Source of the DNA: an uncultured Bacteroidales bacterium | Lineage (GTDB): Bacteria; Bacteroidota; Bacteroidia; Bacteroidales; Bacteroidaceae | DNA length: 64,000 nt | Reading direction: 5' to 3' | NCBI GenBank assembly: GCA_902779085.1 | Contig: CACYZY010000007.1 | Coordinates: 1-64,000 of the forward strand | In this document: positions 17,977 to 26,870 of the stretch, piece by piece | Numbering within the stretch: position 1 is the first letter of the stretch | Layout of the letters: each line of letters begins with the position of its first letter | Made by a program: the position numbers and the translations under genes | Notes under the pieces: model-generated | What the model was told of the DNA's origin: nothing | Database searches by the model: none | What the model saw: only the letters and a program-made list of their open reading frames with translations

Positions 17977-20900
17977 ATGGCTAAAGAGAAAAAATTCATT
18001 ACTTGTGATGGTAACGAGGCTGCTGCTCACATTGCCTATATGTTTACGGAAGTAGCAGCTATCTACCCTATCACTCCGTCATCTACTATGGCTGAGCATG
18101 TGGATGAGTGGGCTGCTGCTGGCAGAAAGAACATTTTCGGCGAAACCGTAAGTGTTCAGGAGATGCAGTCAGAAGGTGGTGCTGCAGGTGCCGTTCATGG
18201 TTCACTGCAGGCTGGTGCACTGACCACCACGTTCACAGCTTCACAAGGTTTGCTGCTGATGATACCTAACATGTATAAGATTGCAGCAGAGAACCTCCCA
18301 TGCGTATTCCATGTCTCTGCTCGTACACTGGCTTCTCATGCCCTATGTATCTTTGGTGACCACCAAGATGTGATGGCTTGCCGTCAAACAGGTTTCGCTA
18401 TGTTGGCAGAAGGTTCAGTACAAGAGGTGATGGACCTTGCAGGTGTAGCTCACCTTTCAGCTTTGACAGCTCGTCTGCCTTTCCTGAACTTCTTCGATGG
18501 CTTCCGCACCTCTCATGAGATTCAGAAGATTGAGAAGATTGAGAACGATGATCTGGCTCCATTAATCGATAAAGAAGCTTTAGCTGAGTTCCGTAAGAAA
18601 GCGCTTAACCCAATGAAGCCTGTGATGCGCGGTATGGCCGAGAATCCTGACCACTTCTTCCAGCACCGTGAGGCAAGTAATGCATTCTATACCAATGTTC
18701 CTGCTGTTGTTCAGCACTACATGGACGAGATTGCCAAGATTACTGGTCGTGCTTATCACCTGTTTGACTACTACGGTGACCCAGAAGCTGAGCGCGTAAT
18801 CGTAGCTATGGGTTCTGTTACCGAGTGTATCCGTGAGGTGGTTGACCATCTGCGTGCTCAGGGCGAGAAAGTGGGCCTGGTAGCTGTTCACCTGTTCAAC
18901 CCTTGGTCAGCTAAAGACCTGTTGGCAGCAATGCCTAAGACCGCTAAACGTATAGCCGTACTTGACCGCACCAAGGAACCAGGAGCTGCTGGCGATCCTC
19001 TCTACATGAACGTGAAGGATTCATTCTACGGAGCTGCTGATGCACCTGTTATCGTAGCAGGCCGTTATGGTTTGGGCTCAAAGGACACTACCCCTGCTCA
19101 GATGATTGCAGTATTCAAGAACTTGGCATTGCCACAGCCTAAGGATCATTTCACCGTAGGTATCGTGGATGATGTTACCTTCACTTCTCTCCCACAGGAA
19201 GAAGAAATCGCTCTGGGTGGTGACGGCATGTTCGAAGCTAAGTTCTATGGTTTGGGTGCTGATGGTACCGTAGGTGCTAACAAGAACTCAGTGAAGATTA
19301 TAGGTGACAACACCAACAAGCACTGTCAAGCATACTTCGCATACGACTCAAAGAAGTCAGGTGGTTTCACCTGCTCTCACCTGCGTTTCGGCGACTCTCC
19401 AATCCGTTCAACCTACTATGTAAACACACCTAACTTCGTGGCTTGCCACGTTCAAGCATACCTCCACATGTACGATGTAACCCGTGGTCTTCGCAAGAAT
19501 GGTTCATTCCTGCTGAACACCGTTTGGGATGCAGAAGAGCTGGCTGCTAACTTGCCAAACCGCGTTAAGAGGTATTTCGCAAAGAACAACATCACCGTTT
19601 ATTATATCAACGCTACCAAGATTGCACAGGAGATTGGTTTGGGCAACCGTACCAACACCATTCTGCAGAGCGCATTCTTCCGCATCACAGAGGTTATACC
19701 TATCGACTTAGCTATCGAGCAGATGAAGAAGTTCATTGTGAAGTCATACGCAAAGAAGGGTGAGGATGTGGTGAACAAGAACTATGCTGCTGTTGACCGC
19801 GGTGGTGAGTACCACACTCTGACCGTTGACCCAGCATGGGCTAACCTGCCAGACGATCCTAAGCCAGTAAACGACGACCCAGCATTCATCAACGAGGTGG
19901 TTCGTCCAATCAATGCTCAGGATGGCGACCTGTTGCCAGTATCTGCATTCAAGGGTATTGAAGACGGTACTTGGTATAGCGGTACTGCTAAGTATGAGAA
20001 GCGTGGTGTAGCTAACTTCGTCCCTGTATGGAATTCTGAGAACTGTATCCAGTGTAACAAGTGTGCATTTGTTTGTCCTCATGCAGCAATCCGTCCATTC
20101 GTAATGGATGCTGAGGAAGCTGCTGGCATCGATGCTGCTAAGATTGATGTTCTGGCTCCAGCTCAGATCAAGGGTATGAAGTTCCGCATCCAGGTGGATG
20201 TACTCGACTGCTTGGCTTGCGGCAACTGTGCTGATGTCTGCCCAGGTAAGAAGGGTGAGAAGGCTCTGAAAATGGTAGCATTCGATCCAGAAGCTGAGGA
20301 TATGAAGAAGGAAGCTGCTAACTGGGAATACTGCGTGAAGAAGGTAACAAGTAAGCAGAACCTGATCGATATCCAGCAGACTCCTAAGAACTCACAGTTT
20401 GCTACTCCTTTGTTTGAGTTCTCTGGCGCTTGCTCAGGTTGCGGTGAGACTCCTTACGTGAAACTGATCAGTCAGTTGTTTGGTGACCGTCAGATTGTAG
20501 CTAATGCTACTGGTTGCTCTTCTATCTACTCTGGCTCAGTTCCATCTACCCCATATACTACTAATGCCGAAGGTCATGGACCAGCTTGGGCTAACTCATT
20601 GTTCGAAGACTTCTGCGAGTTCGGTTTAGGTATGACCTTGGCCAACGAGAAGATGCATCAGCGTCTGACAGAAACAATGTTGGCTGCTATTGCAGACGAG
20701 AATGTTCCAGCTGAGGCAAAGGCATTATTCCAGGATTGGGTAGATAACCAGAACGATCCAGCTAAGACTAAGGAGCTATACAAGCAGATTGTTCCTATGG
20801 TAGAAGCTAACAAAGACAAGTGTAAGTATTGTGCAGTAATCGCTGAGTTCCAGAACTACCTCGTTAAGCGTAGTCAGTGGATTATTGGTGGTGACGGTGC

Positions 20901-21543
20901 TTCATACGATATCGGTTACGGTGGTCTCGACCACGTTATCGCTTCTGGCAAGGATGTTAATATCCTCGTGATCGATACTGAGGTATATTCTAACACTGGT
21001 GGCCAGTCATCTAAGGCAACTCCTATCGGTGCTATCGCTAAGTTTGCTGCTGCTGGTAAGCGCGTTCGTAAGAAAGACCTTGGCTTGATGGCTACAACTT
21101 ACGGTTATGTATATGTAGCTCAGATTGCTATGGGTGCCGACAACAACCAAACGTTGAAGGCACTGCGTGAAGCCGAAGCATATCCAGGCCCATCACTCAT
21201 CATCGCTTACGCTCCATGTATCAATCATGGTTTGAAGGCTGGTATGGGTAAGAGCCAAGCTGAGGAAGCTAAGGCTGTTGAGTGCGGCTACTGGCACTTG
21301 TGGCGCTACAACCCAGCTCTGGAAGCTGAAGGCAAGAACCCATTCACCTTGGATAGCAAGGAGCCTAAGTGGGAAGGATTCAAGGACTTCCTGAAGGGTG
21401 AGGTTCGCTATGCATCAGTGATGAAGCAGTATCCTGCTGAAGCTGACGAGCTGTTCCAGGCTGCAGAGGACAATGCAAAGTGGCGTTACAACAGCTACAA
21501 GCGATTGGCTCAGAACAACTGGGGTGCTGAAGTGAAGGAATAA
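17977..21543 (+). CDS. nifJ: Pyruvate:ferredoxin (flavodoxin) oxidoreductase
   Basis: 1188 residues, the single-chain homodimeric form. It converts pyruvate and CoA to acetyl-CoA and CO2 and reduces ferredoxin or flavodoxin, the key oxidative step of anaerobic fermenters. Domain I starts with the pyruvate-binding IYPITPSSTMAEHVDEW. Two 4Fe-4S ligating sets follow: CIQCNKCAFVCP (about residues 690-701) and CLACGNCADVCP (about 745-756). The proximal-cluster and TPP domain begins at CSGCGETPYVKL, and TPP/Mg binding is seen in GGDGASYDIGYGG and TEVYSNTGGQSSKATP. Codon choice is more uniform than in neighbours (GCT and AAG favoured), as expected for a highly expressed gene. It has its own promoter and terminator. 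Confidence 0.98.
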   Translation: MAKEKKFITCDGNEAAAHIAYMFTEVAAIYPITPSSTMAEHVDEWAAAGRKNIFGETVSVQEMQSEGGAAGAVHGSLQAGALTTTFTASQGLLLMIPNMYKIAAENLPCVFHVSARTLASHALCIFGDHQDVMACRQTGFAMLAEGSVQEVMDLAGVAHLSALTARLPFLNFFDGFRTSHEIQKIEKIENDDLAPLIDKEALAEFRKKALNPMKPVMRGMAENPDHFFQHREASNAFYTNVPAVVQHYMDEIAKITGRAYHLFDYYGDPEAERVIVAMGSVTECIREVVDHLRAQGEKVGLVAVHLFNPWSAKDLLAAMPKTAKRIAVLDRTKEPGAAGDPLYMNVKDSFYGAADAPVIVAGRYGLGSKDTTPAQMIAVFKNLALPQPKDHFTVGIVDDVTFTSLPQEEEIALGGDGMFEAKFYGLGADGTVGANKNSVKIIGDNTNKHCQAYFAYDSKKSGGFTCSHLRFGDSPIRSTYYVNTPNFVACHVQAYLHMYDVTRGLRKNGSFLLNTVWDAEELAANLPNRVKRYFAKNNITVYYINATKIAQEIGLGNRTNTILQSAFFRITEVIPIDLAIEQMKKFIVKSYAKKGEDVVNKNYAAVDRGGEYHTLTVDPAWANLPDDPKPVNDDPAFINEVVRPINAQDGDLLPVSAFKGIEDGTWYSGTAKYEKRGVANFVPVWNSENCIQCNKCAFVCPHAAIRPFVMDAEEAAGIDAAKIDVLAPAQIKGMKFRIQVDVLDCLACGNCADVCPGKKGEKALKMVAFDPEAEDMKKEAANWEYCVKKVTSKQNLIDIQQTPKNSQFATPLFEFSGACSGCGETPYVKLISQLFGDRQIVANATGCSSIYSGSVPSTPYTTNAEGHGPAWANSLFEDFCEFGLGMTLANEKMHQRLTETMLAAIADENVPAEAKALFQDWVDNQNDPAKTKELYKQIVPMVEANKDKCKYCAVIAEFQNYLVKRSQWIIGGDGASYDIGYGGLDHVIASGKDVNILVIDTEVYSNTGGQSSKATPIGAIAKFAAAGKRVRKKDLGLMATTYGYVYVAQIAMGADNNQTLKALREAEAYPGPSLIIAYAPCINHGLKAGMGKSQAEEAKAVECGYWHLWRYNPALEAEGKNPFTLDSKEPKWEGFKDFLKGEVRYASVMKQYPAEADELFQAAEDNAKWRYNSYKRLAQNNWGAEVKE

Positions 21544-21565
21544 TCCTTTACACCATATTTATTAT

Positions 21566-21594
21566 AATGGCGATGCCTTAATGGTATCGCCATT
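21566..21594 (+). terminator. Terminator of nifJ
   Basis: AATGGCGATGCC (21566-21577), loop TTAAT, GGTATCGCCATT (21583-21594), followed by ATTGTTTATT. It is a 12-bp stem with one G-T pair. The -33 element of the next promoter directly abuts it. Confidence 0.85.
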
Positions 21595-21595
21595 A

Positions 21596-21625
21596 TTGTT
21601 TATTAGCTAAAAATGACTATCTTTG
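21596..21625 (+). promoter_or_regulatory. Promoter of the DUF5063-exonuclease-methyltransferase operon
   Basis: TTG (21596-21598), 19 bp, TATCTTTG (21618-21625). It begins within two bases of the nifJ terminator stem. Confidence 0.6.
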
Positions 21626-21651
21626 CAAATTGAATAACAAACAGAAAAGGT

Positions 21652-22188
21652 ATGCAAAGCGAAAGCAAGGTGATATTCGAACGCAACAGCGTGGAGTTCG
21701 TGACGGTAGCTGCTCAATACTGCCAATTCTTAGAGAATATGGTAGGTATAGAGCGTGAAGAGTTTATTGATACTGTTCTGAAGATCCTGCCCCTACTCTA
21801 TGTAAAAGCCTTATTGCTGCCTGAAATAGAATTGATAGATGAAGACGATTCACTGGAAACTTGCGTAACAGAAGAAACCTACAACATGATGAATGCTCAG
21901 TTGGCTGATATCATGGGTGATCGTGACGATTACCTCGATGTTTTCGTGGAAGACATGAAATACAGTGACCAGCCTATTACGCGTTATATCTCTGAAGGAT
22001 TGGCCGATATCTATCAGGACATCAAAGATTTCATTTTTGTATTCCGTCAAGGAGTTAACCGCAACATGCACAATTCATTGGCCATTTGTCAAGAAAATTT
22101 CAAACTTTATTGGGGACAAAAATTGGTCAACACATTAAGGGCTTTGCATGAGGTAAAATTTGATACACACAGAGAAGATGATAATTAA
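21652..22188 (+). CDS. DUF5063 domain protein
   Basis: 178 residues, acidic and helix-rich (LPLLYVKALLLPEIELIDEDDSLETCVTEE; YISEGLADIYQDIKDFIFVFRQG). It resembles the DUF5063 family of Bacteroidetes, whose function is not known. No signal peptide or membrane segment, so it should be cytoplasmic. It is the first gene of a three-gene unit; its stop overlaps the next start by 11 nt, so the exonuclease is probably translated by coupling. A link to RNA or DNA turnover is only suggested by that neighbour. Confidence 0.75.
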   Translation: MQSESKVIFERNSVEFVTVAAQYCQFLENMVGIEREEFIDTVLKILPLLYVKALLLPEIELIDEDDSLETCVTEETYNMMNAQLADIMGDRDDYLDVFVEDMKYSDQPITRYISEGLADIYQDIKDFIFVFRQGVNRNMHNSLAICQENFKLYWGQKLVNTLRALHEVKFDTHREDDN

Positions 22189-22834
22189 AAACAAGATAAC
22201 GAAAGAAGAGATTAACGAGATGCCCAAAGTAGAATACCAAGGGCAGATATATATCATCGATACGCCTCAGCAGGCAGACTTTGCCGTAAGATACCTCAGT
22301 CAGTTCCCTTTGTTGGGTATCGACACAGAGACTCGTCCTTCTTTTAAGAAAGGTGAATCCCACAAGGTAGCATTGCTGCAGGTAGCTACCGACGAGCGTT
22401 GCTATCTGTTCCGCCTATACAAGTTTGGCTTGACTTTGCCCCTCATCCAGCTATTGGAAAACCCTCATATCGCCAAAGTGGGCATTTCGCTGAAAGACGA
22501 CTTTCTCCAACTGCATAAGTGGGCACCTTTCGAGTCAAAGAATGTAATTGAGCTGCAAACCTTGGTACAGGACATCGGTATCGACGACAAGTCATTACAA
22601 AAAATCTATGCTAATCTGTATAGTTGCAAAATTTCCAAATCGCAGCGTCTTTCTAATTGGGAAGCCGACGAACTGACTATCCCTCAACAACATTATGCTG
22701 CTATCGATGCTTGGGCCTGCATTCTTATTTACCGCAAGGTGGAAGAACTGAAAGAAACAGGTGATTATGAACTGATTGTCGTACCAGAACCAACACCAGT
22801 TGAAGAAACCATTGAAGAAACTACCAAATTATAA
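22178..22834 (+). CDS. DEDDy 3'-5' exonuclease (RNase D-like)
   Basis: 218 residues from ATG 22178; the frame is open to 22160. The DnaQ-like exonuclease motifs are in order. ExoI is LLGIDTETRPSF (Asp and Glu bind metal), ExoII is HIAKVGISLKDD, and ExoIII is QQHYAAIDAWACILIY, with Tyr four residues before the final Asp as in the DEDDy subclass. There is no HRDC domain, so it is shorter than RNase D and closer to the stand-alone WRN-exonuclease-like family. It trims RNA or DNA 3' ends. It overlaps the DUF5063 gene and is 2 bp from the methyltransferase gene. Confidence 0.88.
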   Translation: MIIKNKITKEEINEMPKVEYQGQIYIIDTPQQADFAVRYLSQFPLLGIDTETRPSFKKGESHKVALLQVATDERCYLFRLYKFGLTLPLIQLLENPHIAKVGISLKDDFLQLHKWAPFESKNVIELQTLVQDIGIDDKSLQKIYANLYSCKISKSQRLSNWEADELTIPQQHYAAIDAWACILIYRKVEELKETGDYELIVVPEPTPVEETIEETTKL

Positions 22835-22836
22835 AT

Positions 22837-24021
22837 ATGAGCAACATCTATCTTAAATCAGGCAAGGAAGAGTCGCTGAAGCGATTTCATCCTTGGGTGT
22901 TTTCAGGAGCTATCAACCGCATTGAAGGCAACGTACAGGAAGGTGACCTTGTAGAGGTGTTCACTGCACAGGGTACATTTATTGCCAGAGGACATTATCA
23001 GGTGGGCAGTATAATGGTACGCGTACTAACCTTCGATGAGCACGAAACTATTGACGAATGTTTTTGGCAACATCGCCTGGAGGAAGCTTTCCTGAAAAGA
23101 ATAGCTATTGGTATCGCTCAACGTGCCGACAACAATACCTATCGTCTGGTGCATGGTGAGGGAGACAACCTGCCAGGATTGGTTATTGACATTTACGGAC
23201 GTACTGCTGTGATGCAGGCTCATTCTGCCGGCATGCACTTCCAGCGCATGGAGATAGCCCAAGCCTTGATGAAGGTAATGGATAGCAAGATAGACCATAT
23301 TTATTATAAGTCGGACACCACCCTACCCTACAAAGCAGAATTAGGACAGGAAAATGGTTTTCTAATAGGAGGTAGCAAGGAGAACATTGCCACAGAATAC
23401 GGCTTAAAGTTCCATATCGACTGGTTGAAAGGCCAAAAGACTGGGTTCTTTGTTGACCAACGTGAGAACCGCGCCTTGTTGGAACACTACTCACAGGGAA
23501 GAAAAGTGCTCAACATGTTCTGCTACACAGGAGGTTTCTCGGTCTATGCCCTACGTGGAGGAGCAACACAGGTGGATTCCGTAGATAGTTCTGCTAAAGC
23601 CATCGAACTGACCAAACAGAATGTAGCTCTAAACTTTGCAGATGATGGCAGACATCACGCCTATGCCGAAGATGCGTTCAAATTCCTCGACGAGATGGAG
23701 AAAGACCAGTATGACCTCATCATACTTGACCCACCTGCCTTTGCTAAGCATCGTGACGTGTTACGCAATGCCCTGCAGGGCTACAGGCGCATCAATGCTA
23801 AGGCTTTCGAGAAGATTAAACATGGTGGCATCCTGTTCACTTTCTCTTGCTCACAGGCAGTGAACAAAGATCAGTTCCGCACATCGGTATTTACGGCTGC
23901 AGCTGCTTCAGGACGCAAAGTAAGTATCCTGCACCAGCTTACCCAACCTGCCGATCATCCTGTGAACATATATCACCCCGAAGGTGAATATCTCAAGGGG
24001 CTGGTACTATATGTAGAATGA
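22837..24021 (+). CDS. RlmI-like 23S rRNA (cytosine-C5) methyltransferase
   Basis: 394 residues. An N-terminal PUA-type RNA-binding domain (LKSGKEESLKRFHPWVFSGAINRIEG) leads to a central EEHEA-like domain and a Rossmann SAM-dependent methyltransferase domain with VLNMFCYTGGFSVYALRGGA (SAM motif I), DLIILDPPAFAKH (motif IV) and LFTFSCSQAV (the conserved Cys of m5C enzymes). This order matches RlmI, which makes m5C1962 in 23S rRNA. Third gene of its operon; 2 bp separate it from the exonuclease gene. Confidence 0.9.
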   Translation: MSNIYLKSGKEESLKRFHPWVFSGAINRIEGNVQEGDLVEVFTAQGTFIARGHYQVGSIMVRVLTFDEHETIDECFWQHRLEEAFLKRIAIGIAQRADNNTYRLVHGEGDNLPGLVIDIYGRTAVMQAHSAGMHFQRMEIAQALMKVMDSKIDHIYYKSDTTLPYKAELGQENGFLIGGSKENIATEYGLKFHIDWLKGQKTGFFVDQRENRALLEHYSQGRKVLNMFCYTGGFSVYALRGGATQVDSVDSSAKAIELTKQNVALNFADDGRHHAYAEDAFKFLDEMEKDQYDLIILDPPAFAKHRDVLRNALQGYRRINAKAFEKIKHGGILFTFSCSQAVNKDQFRTSVFTAAAASGRKVSILHQLTQPADHPVNIYHPEGEYLKGLVLYVE

Positions 24022-24137
24022 TGCGGAGTTTCCTTCAAACGCCACAACGGGCATAAATACCCCAAGTGAGTAGCATTATACATTGAGGAATGCTTAAATA
24101 ATGTTAAACAAATGTAGTTTTTACACGAATTATTATG

Positions 24138-24238
24138 TTGGATAACATAAAAAGACTACCTTTGCACTGTGTTTTTCATGGTATTAGATTTAAGGTTGAT
24201 AAAGATTGGGTGTCTGAGATAGATACCCTTCTTTTTTT
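24138..24238 (+). ncRNA. Short promoter-to-terminator leader or small RNA ahead of the nucleoside carrier
   Basis: TACCTTTG (24157-24164), with TTG at 24138-24140 as a possible -33 at a short 16 bp spacing, should start a transcript near 24170. A strong terminator follows: GGGTGTCT (24208-24215), loop GAGAT, AGATACCC (24221-24228), then a T-rich tail to 24238. The transcript would be about 70 nt. It holds a tiny ORF, MVLDLRLIKIGCLR (24178-24222), whose stop codon lies inside the hairpin. It may be a small RNA or a conditional leader for the gene at 24307. Confidence 0.5.
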
Positions 24239-24274
24239 ATGCCCTGTTCATGCGTGTTTTCAACAAAAAATAAG

Positions 24275-24282
24275 TACCTTTG
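24275..24282 (+). promoter_or_regulatory. -7 element of the nucleoside carrier gene
   Basis: TACCTTTG lies 25 bp before the ATG at 24307. No convincing TTTG is found at the usual distance upstream, so only the -7 half is supported. It is downstream of the terminator at 24208-24238, giving the gene a promoter independent of that leader. Confidence 0.5.
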
Positions 24283-24306
24283 TCCCCATTAAAACACTTT
24301 ATTACG

Positions 24307-25569
24307 ATGAATCTGAAACTCCGACTTATCATTATGAACTTCCTGCAGTTTGCTGTGTGGGGAGCTTATCTTACCTCTATGGGTAGCTATTTGGCCAGTG
24401 CAGGGCAAGGCGCACATATTGGTGCATTCTATGCCATGCAAGGCATTACCAGTATCTTCATGCCAGCCTTGATTGGCATTGTAGCTGACCGTTGGATACC
24501 AGCACAGAAGATGATGGGCATCTGCCACTTCATATCAAGCAGCTTCCTGTTGGGAATGGCCTATTACGCAATGCAGGCTGGTACTGATGTCAACTTCGGC
24601 ATACTGATAGGTCTGTTCACTGTAGGCATAGGATTCTACATGCCGTCGTTATCACTTTCTTACTCTGTGGCTTATAACGCACTGGAGAAGGCAGGAATGG
24701 ATACCATCACCGCTTTCCCTCCTATCCGCATATTCGGAACCATTGGATTTATCTGCACCATGTTGCTGGTGGATGTTCTTGGCTACCAAACCACCTATAT
24801 GCAGTTTGTAGTATCAGGAGTGTTAGGCATTCTGTTGGGCTTCTTCTCAATGACATTACCTGAGTGCCCCATCAACAAGGCTAGCAAGAAAACAATGGTT
24901 GATGCATTGGGCCTCAGGGCTTTCAGCTTGTTCAAGGATCGTACAATGGCCACCTTCTTCATTTTCTCAATGTTGCTGGGTGTTGCATTGCAGCTGAGCA
25001 ACAGCTATGCCAATCCTTTCATCACCAGTTTCCAAGACATACCAGAATATGCCAACACCTTTGGTGCCAACCACGCTAATGCGTTGATATCACTATCTCA
25101 GTGCTCAGAGACTCTTTGCATCTTGCTCATTCCGTTCTTCATGAAGCGTCTGGGCATCAAGAAAGTGATGCTGTTGGCTATGTTGGCATGGGTATTCCGC
25201 TTCGGTTTGTTTGGTGCAGGCAACCCTGGTAGTGGAGTTTGGATGTTTATCCTTTCCATGATTGTCTATGGTGTGGCCTTCGATTTTTTCAACGTATCTG
25301 GCTCGTTGTTTGTCAACCAGTTTACCGACAAGAGTATGCGAAGCAGTGCACAAGGACTGTTTATGCTGATGACCAATGGCATTGGCGCTACCTTTGGCAC
25401 CTTAGCCGCACAAAACATTGTGAACTATTTCACTGAGAATGTAGAGGGCAAGATGATAGGCGACTGGAGCAGTGTTTGGTATATCTTTGCAGCATATTCA
25501 CTGGTCATCGCCATCCTGTTTGCCATCTTCTTCAAATATGATTTCAAACCTCAGAAGAAAGAAGCTTGA
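24307..25569 (+). CDS. NupG-like nucleoside:H+ symporter (MFS)
   Basis: 420 residues from ATG 24307 (MNLKLRLIIMNFLQFAVWGAYLTSMGSYL). The opening helix with NFLQFAVWGAYL is typical of the nucleoside:H+ symporter family (E. coli NupG, XapB). Twelve hydrophobic segments are visible, with the family-like GIVADRWIPAQ loop and QLSNSYANPFI. It imports nucleosides through the inner membrane. The gene is followed after 6 bp by the DUF151 nuclease gene and then rsmE, probably as one transcript. Upstream lies a separate leader unit with terminator. Confidence 0.87.
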   Translation: MNLKLRLIIMNFLQFAVWGAYLTSMGSYLASAGQGAHIGAFYAMQGITSIFMPALIGIVADRWIPAQKMMGICHFISSSFLLGMAYYAMQAGTDVNFGILIGLFTVGIGFYMPSLSLSYSVAYNALEKAGMDTITAFPPIRIFGTIGFICTMLLVDVLGYQTTYMQFVVSGVLGILLGFFSMTLPECPINKASKKTMVDALGLRAFSLFKDRTMATFFIFSMLLGVALQLSNSYANPFITSFQDIPEYANTFGANHANALISLSQCSETLCILLIPFFMKRLGIKKVMLLAMLAWVFRFGLFGAGNPGSGVWMFILSMIVYGVAFDFFNVSGSLFVNQFTDKSMRSSAQGLFMLMTNGIGATFGTLAAQNIVNYFTENVEGKMIGDWSSVWYIFAAYSLVIAILFAIFFKYDFKPQKKEA

Positions 25570-25575
25570 TAGCCT

Positions 25576-26157
25576 ATGAAGAAAAACGAGAAAATACAGC
25601 TACAGTTAGAAAGCATCTCCAATATACCTGGCGACCTCAACAACTGCAAGGTTACTATGAGGGCAGTAGGCACTGACGACATTCTAAGCATTGTCATTGG
25701 TGCATACGAAGGACGTGCCATCTATATGGGCGCCAAAGGCATACAGCAAAACCGCCCTATGACGCACGATCTTTTTGCTGGGGTGATGAACGCTATGGCA
25801 GTGAAGTTGTGGAGAGTTGTCATCTACAAAGTAGAGAAAGGCATTTATTATACTTACCTGTATTTTCAGAAAGACTATGGAGTGATGAGGGTAGATGCCC
25901 GTACCAGCGATGCGTTGGCAATGGCGGTTCGCATGGGTGCTCCCATTTTCACCTACAAAGAGTTGCTGATGAATGCTCTGATTGGTCAGGACTGCAGTAT
26001 CAAGGTGGAAGACGATCTTGAAGAGTTCAAGGAAATAAAAGTGGTAACACCTGGTGTTGATACGCTGAAACAGCAGCTGGATGAAGCCATCCAGAAAGAA
26101 GACTACGAGAAAGCTGCAGAGTTGCGAGATCAGCTCAAGGAAATGGGTTACCAATAA
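25576..26157 (+). CDS. Bifunctional nuclease family (DUF151) protein with UvrB/UvrC motif
   Basis: 193 residues. The BFN/DUF151 domain covers about residues 5-135 (LSIVIGAYEGRAIYMG; RPMTHDLFAGVMNAM; VDARTSDALAMAVRMGAPIFTYKELL). A UvrB/UvrC coiled-coil motif closes the protein (LKQQLDEAIQKEDYEKAAEL). Family members have reported DNase and RNase activity; the UVR motif suggests a protein partner. Cytoplasmic. It lies 6 bp after the nucleoside carrier and 11 bp before rsmE, which suggests a shared transcript. Confidence 0.9.
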   Translation: MKKNEKIQLQLESISNIPGDLNNCKVTMRAVGTDDILSIVIGAYEGRAIYMGAKGIQQNRPMTHDLFAGVMNAMAVKLWRVVIYKVEKGIYYTYLYFQKDYGVMRVDARTSDALAMAVRMGAPIFTYKELLMNALIGQDCSIKVEDDLEEFKEIKVVTPGVDTLKQQLDEAIQKEDYEKAAELRDQLKEMGYQ

Positions 26158-26168
26158 AGCGCTCCGTC

Positions 26169-26870
26169 ATGCACGTATTCTATACACCCGATATCGAACA
26201 TAGCACTGTGCTGCCAGAGGAAGAGGCGGCTCATGCAGTGCGTGTGTTGCGCCTGCAACCAGGTGACGAGGTAATGCTCACTGACGGCAAGGGCTGTTTC
26301 TATAAAGCAGAAATCAGCGTATGCGACAAGAAGCACTGTTTGGTAAACATTCTGGAGAAGCAACCACAAGCCCCTTTATGGAAGAATCACATTCATCTGG
26401 CAGTAGCTCCTACCAAGAATATGGACCGCATGGAATGGCTGGTAGAGAAAGCTACAGAAATTGGACTGGATGAGATAACATTCCTCGATTGTCGCTATTC
26501 AGAGCGTAAGGTTGTCAAGACAGAGCGCATAGAAAAGATTCTGGTATCAGCCATCAAGCAATCATTGAAAGCCCGCTTGCCTCGGCTGCATGGGATGACA
26601 GATTTCAACAAGTTTGTCAGTCAGCCTTTCAGTGGGCAGAAATTCATTGCCCACTGCTACAAAAATGAACGGCAGGAGTTGAAAGACGTCATTCAACCTG
26701 GCCAAGATGCAGTCGTACTGATAGGTCCCGAAGGTGACTTCAGCGAAGAGGAAGTAGCTCTCGCCCTCTCTCACGGCTTCACTCCCATCAGTCTCGGACC
26801 TTCTCGCCTACGCACCGAAACAGCGGCACTTGTTGCAGTTCACACCATCAATCTCGCAAATCAATTATAA
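26169..26870 (+). CDS. rsmE: 16S rRNA (uracil-1498-N3) methyltransferase
   Basis: 233 residues of the SPOUT (trefoil-knot) family. The N-terminal PUA-like part carries HAVRVLRLQPGDEVMLTDGKG. The C-terminal knot shows VLIGPEGDFSEEEV, ISLGPSRLRTETAALVAV and KATEIGLDEI, all hallmark RsmE segments that bind SAM. It methylates U1498 in the 30S decoding region. The 3' end overlaps the convergent ccsA stop by 10 bp, so no room is left for a separate terminator. Confidence 0.96.
   Translation: MHVFYTPDIEHSTVLPEEEAAHAVRVLRLQPGDEVMLTDGKGCFYKAEISVCDKKHCLVNILEKQPQAPLWKNHIHLAVAPTKNMDRMEWLVEKATEIGLDEITFLDCRYSERKVVKTERIEKILVSAIKQSLKARLPRLHGMTDFNKFVSQPFSGQKFIAHCYKNERQELKDVIQPGQDAVVLIGPEGDFSEEEVALALSHGFTPISLGPSRLRTETAALVAVHTINLANQL

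Noticed and set aside
24135-24386. 83-residue frame spanning the leader and start of the nucleoside carrier
   Set aside because: It runs through a promoter, a terminator and the real gene in another frame.
25684-26154. 156-residue frame antisense to the DUF151 nuclease gene
   Set aside because: Shadow of a clear gene; no domain or promoter.
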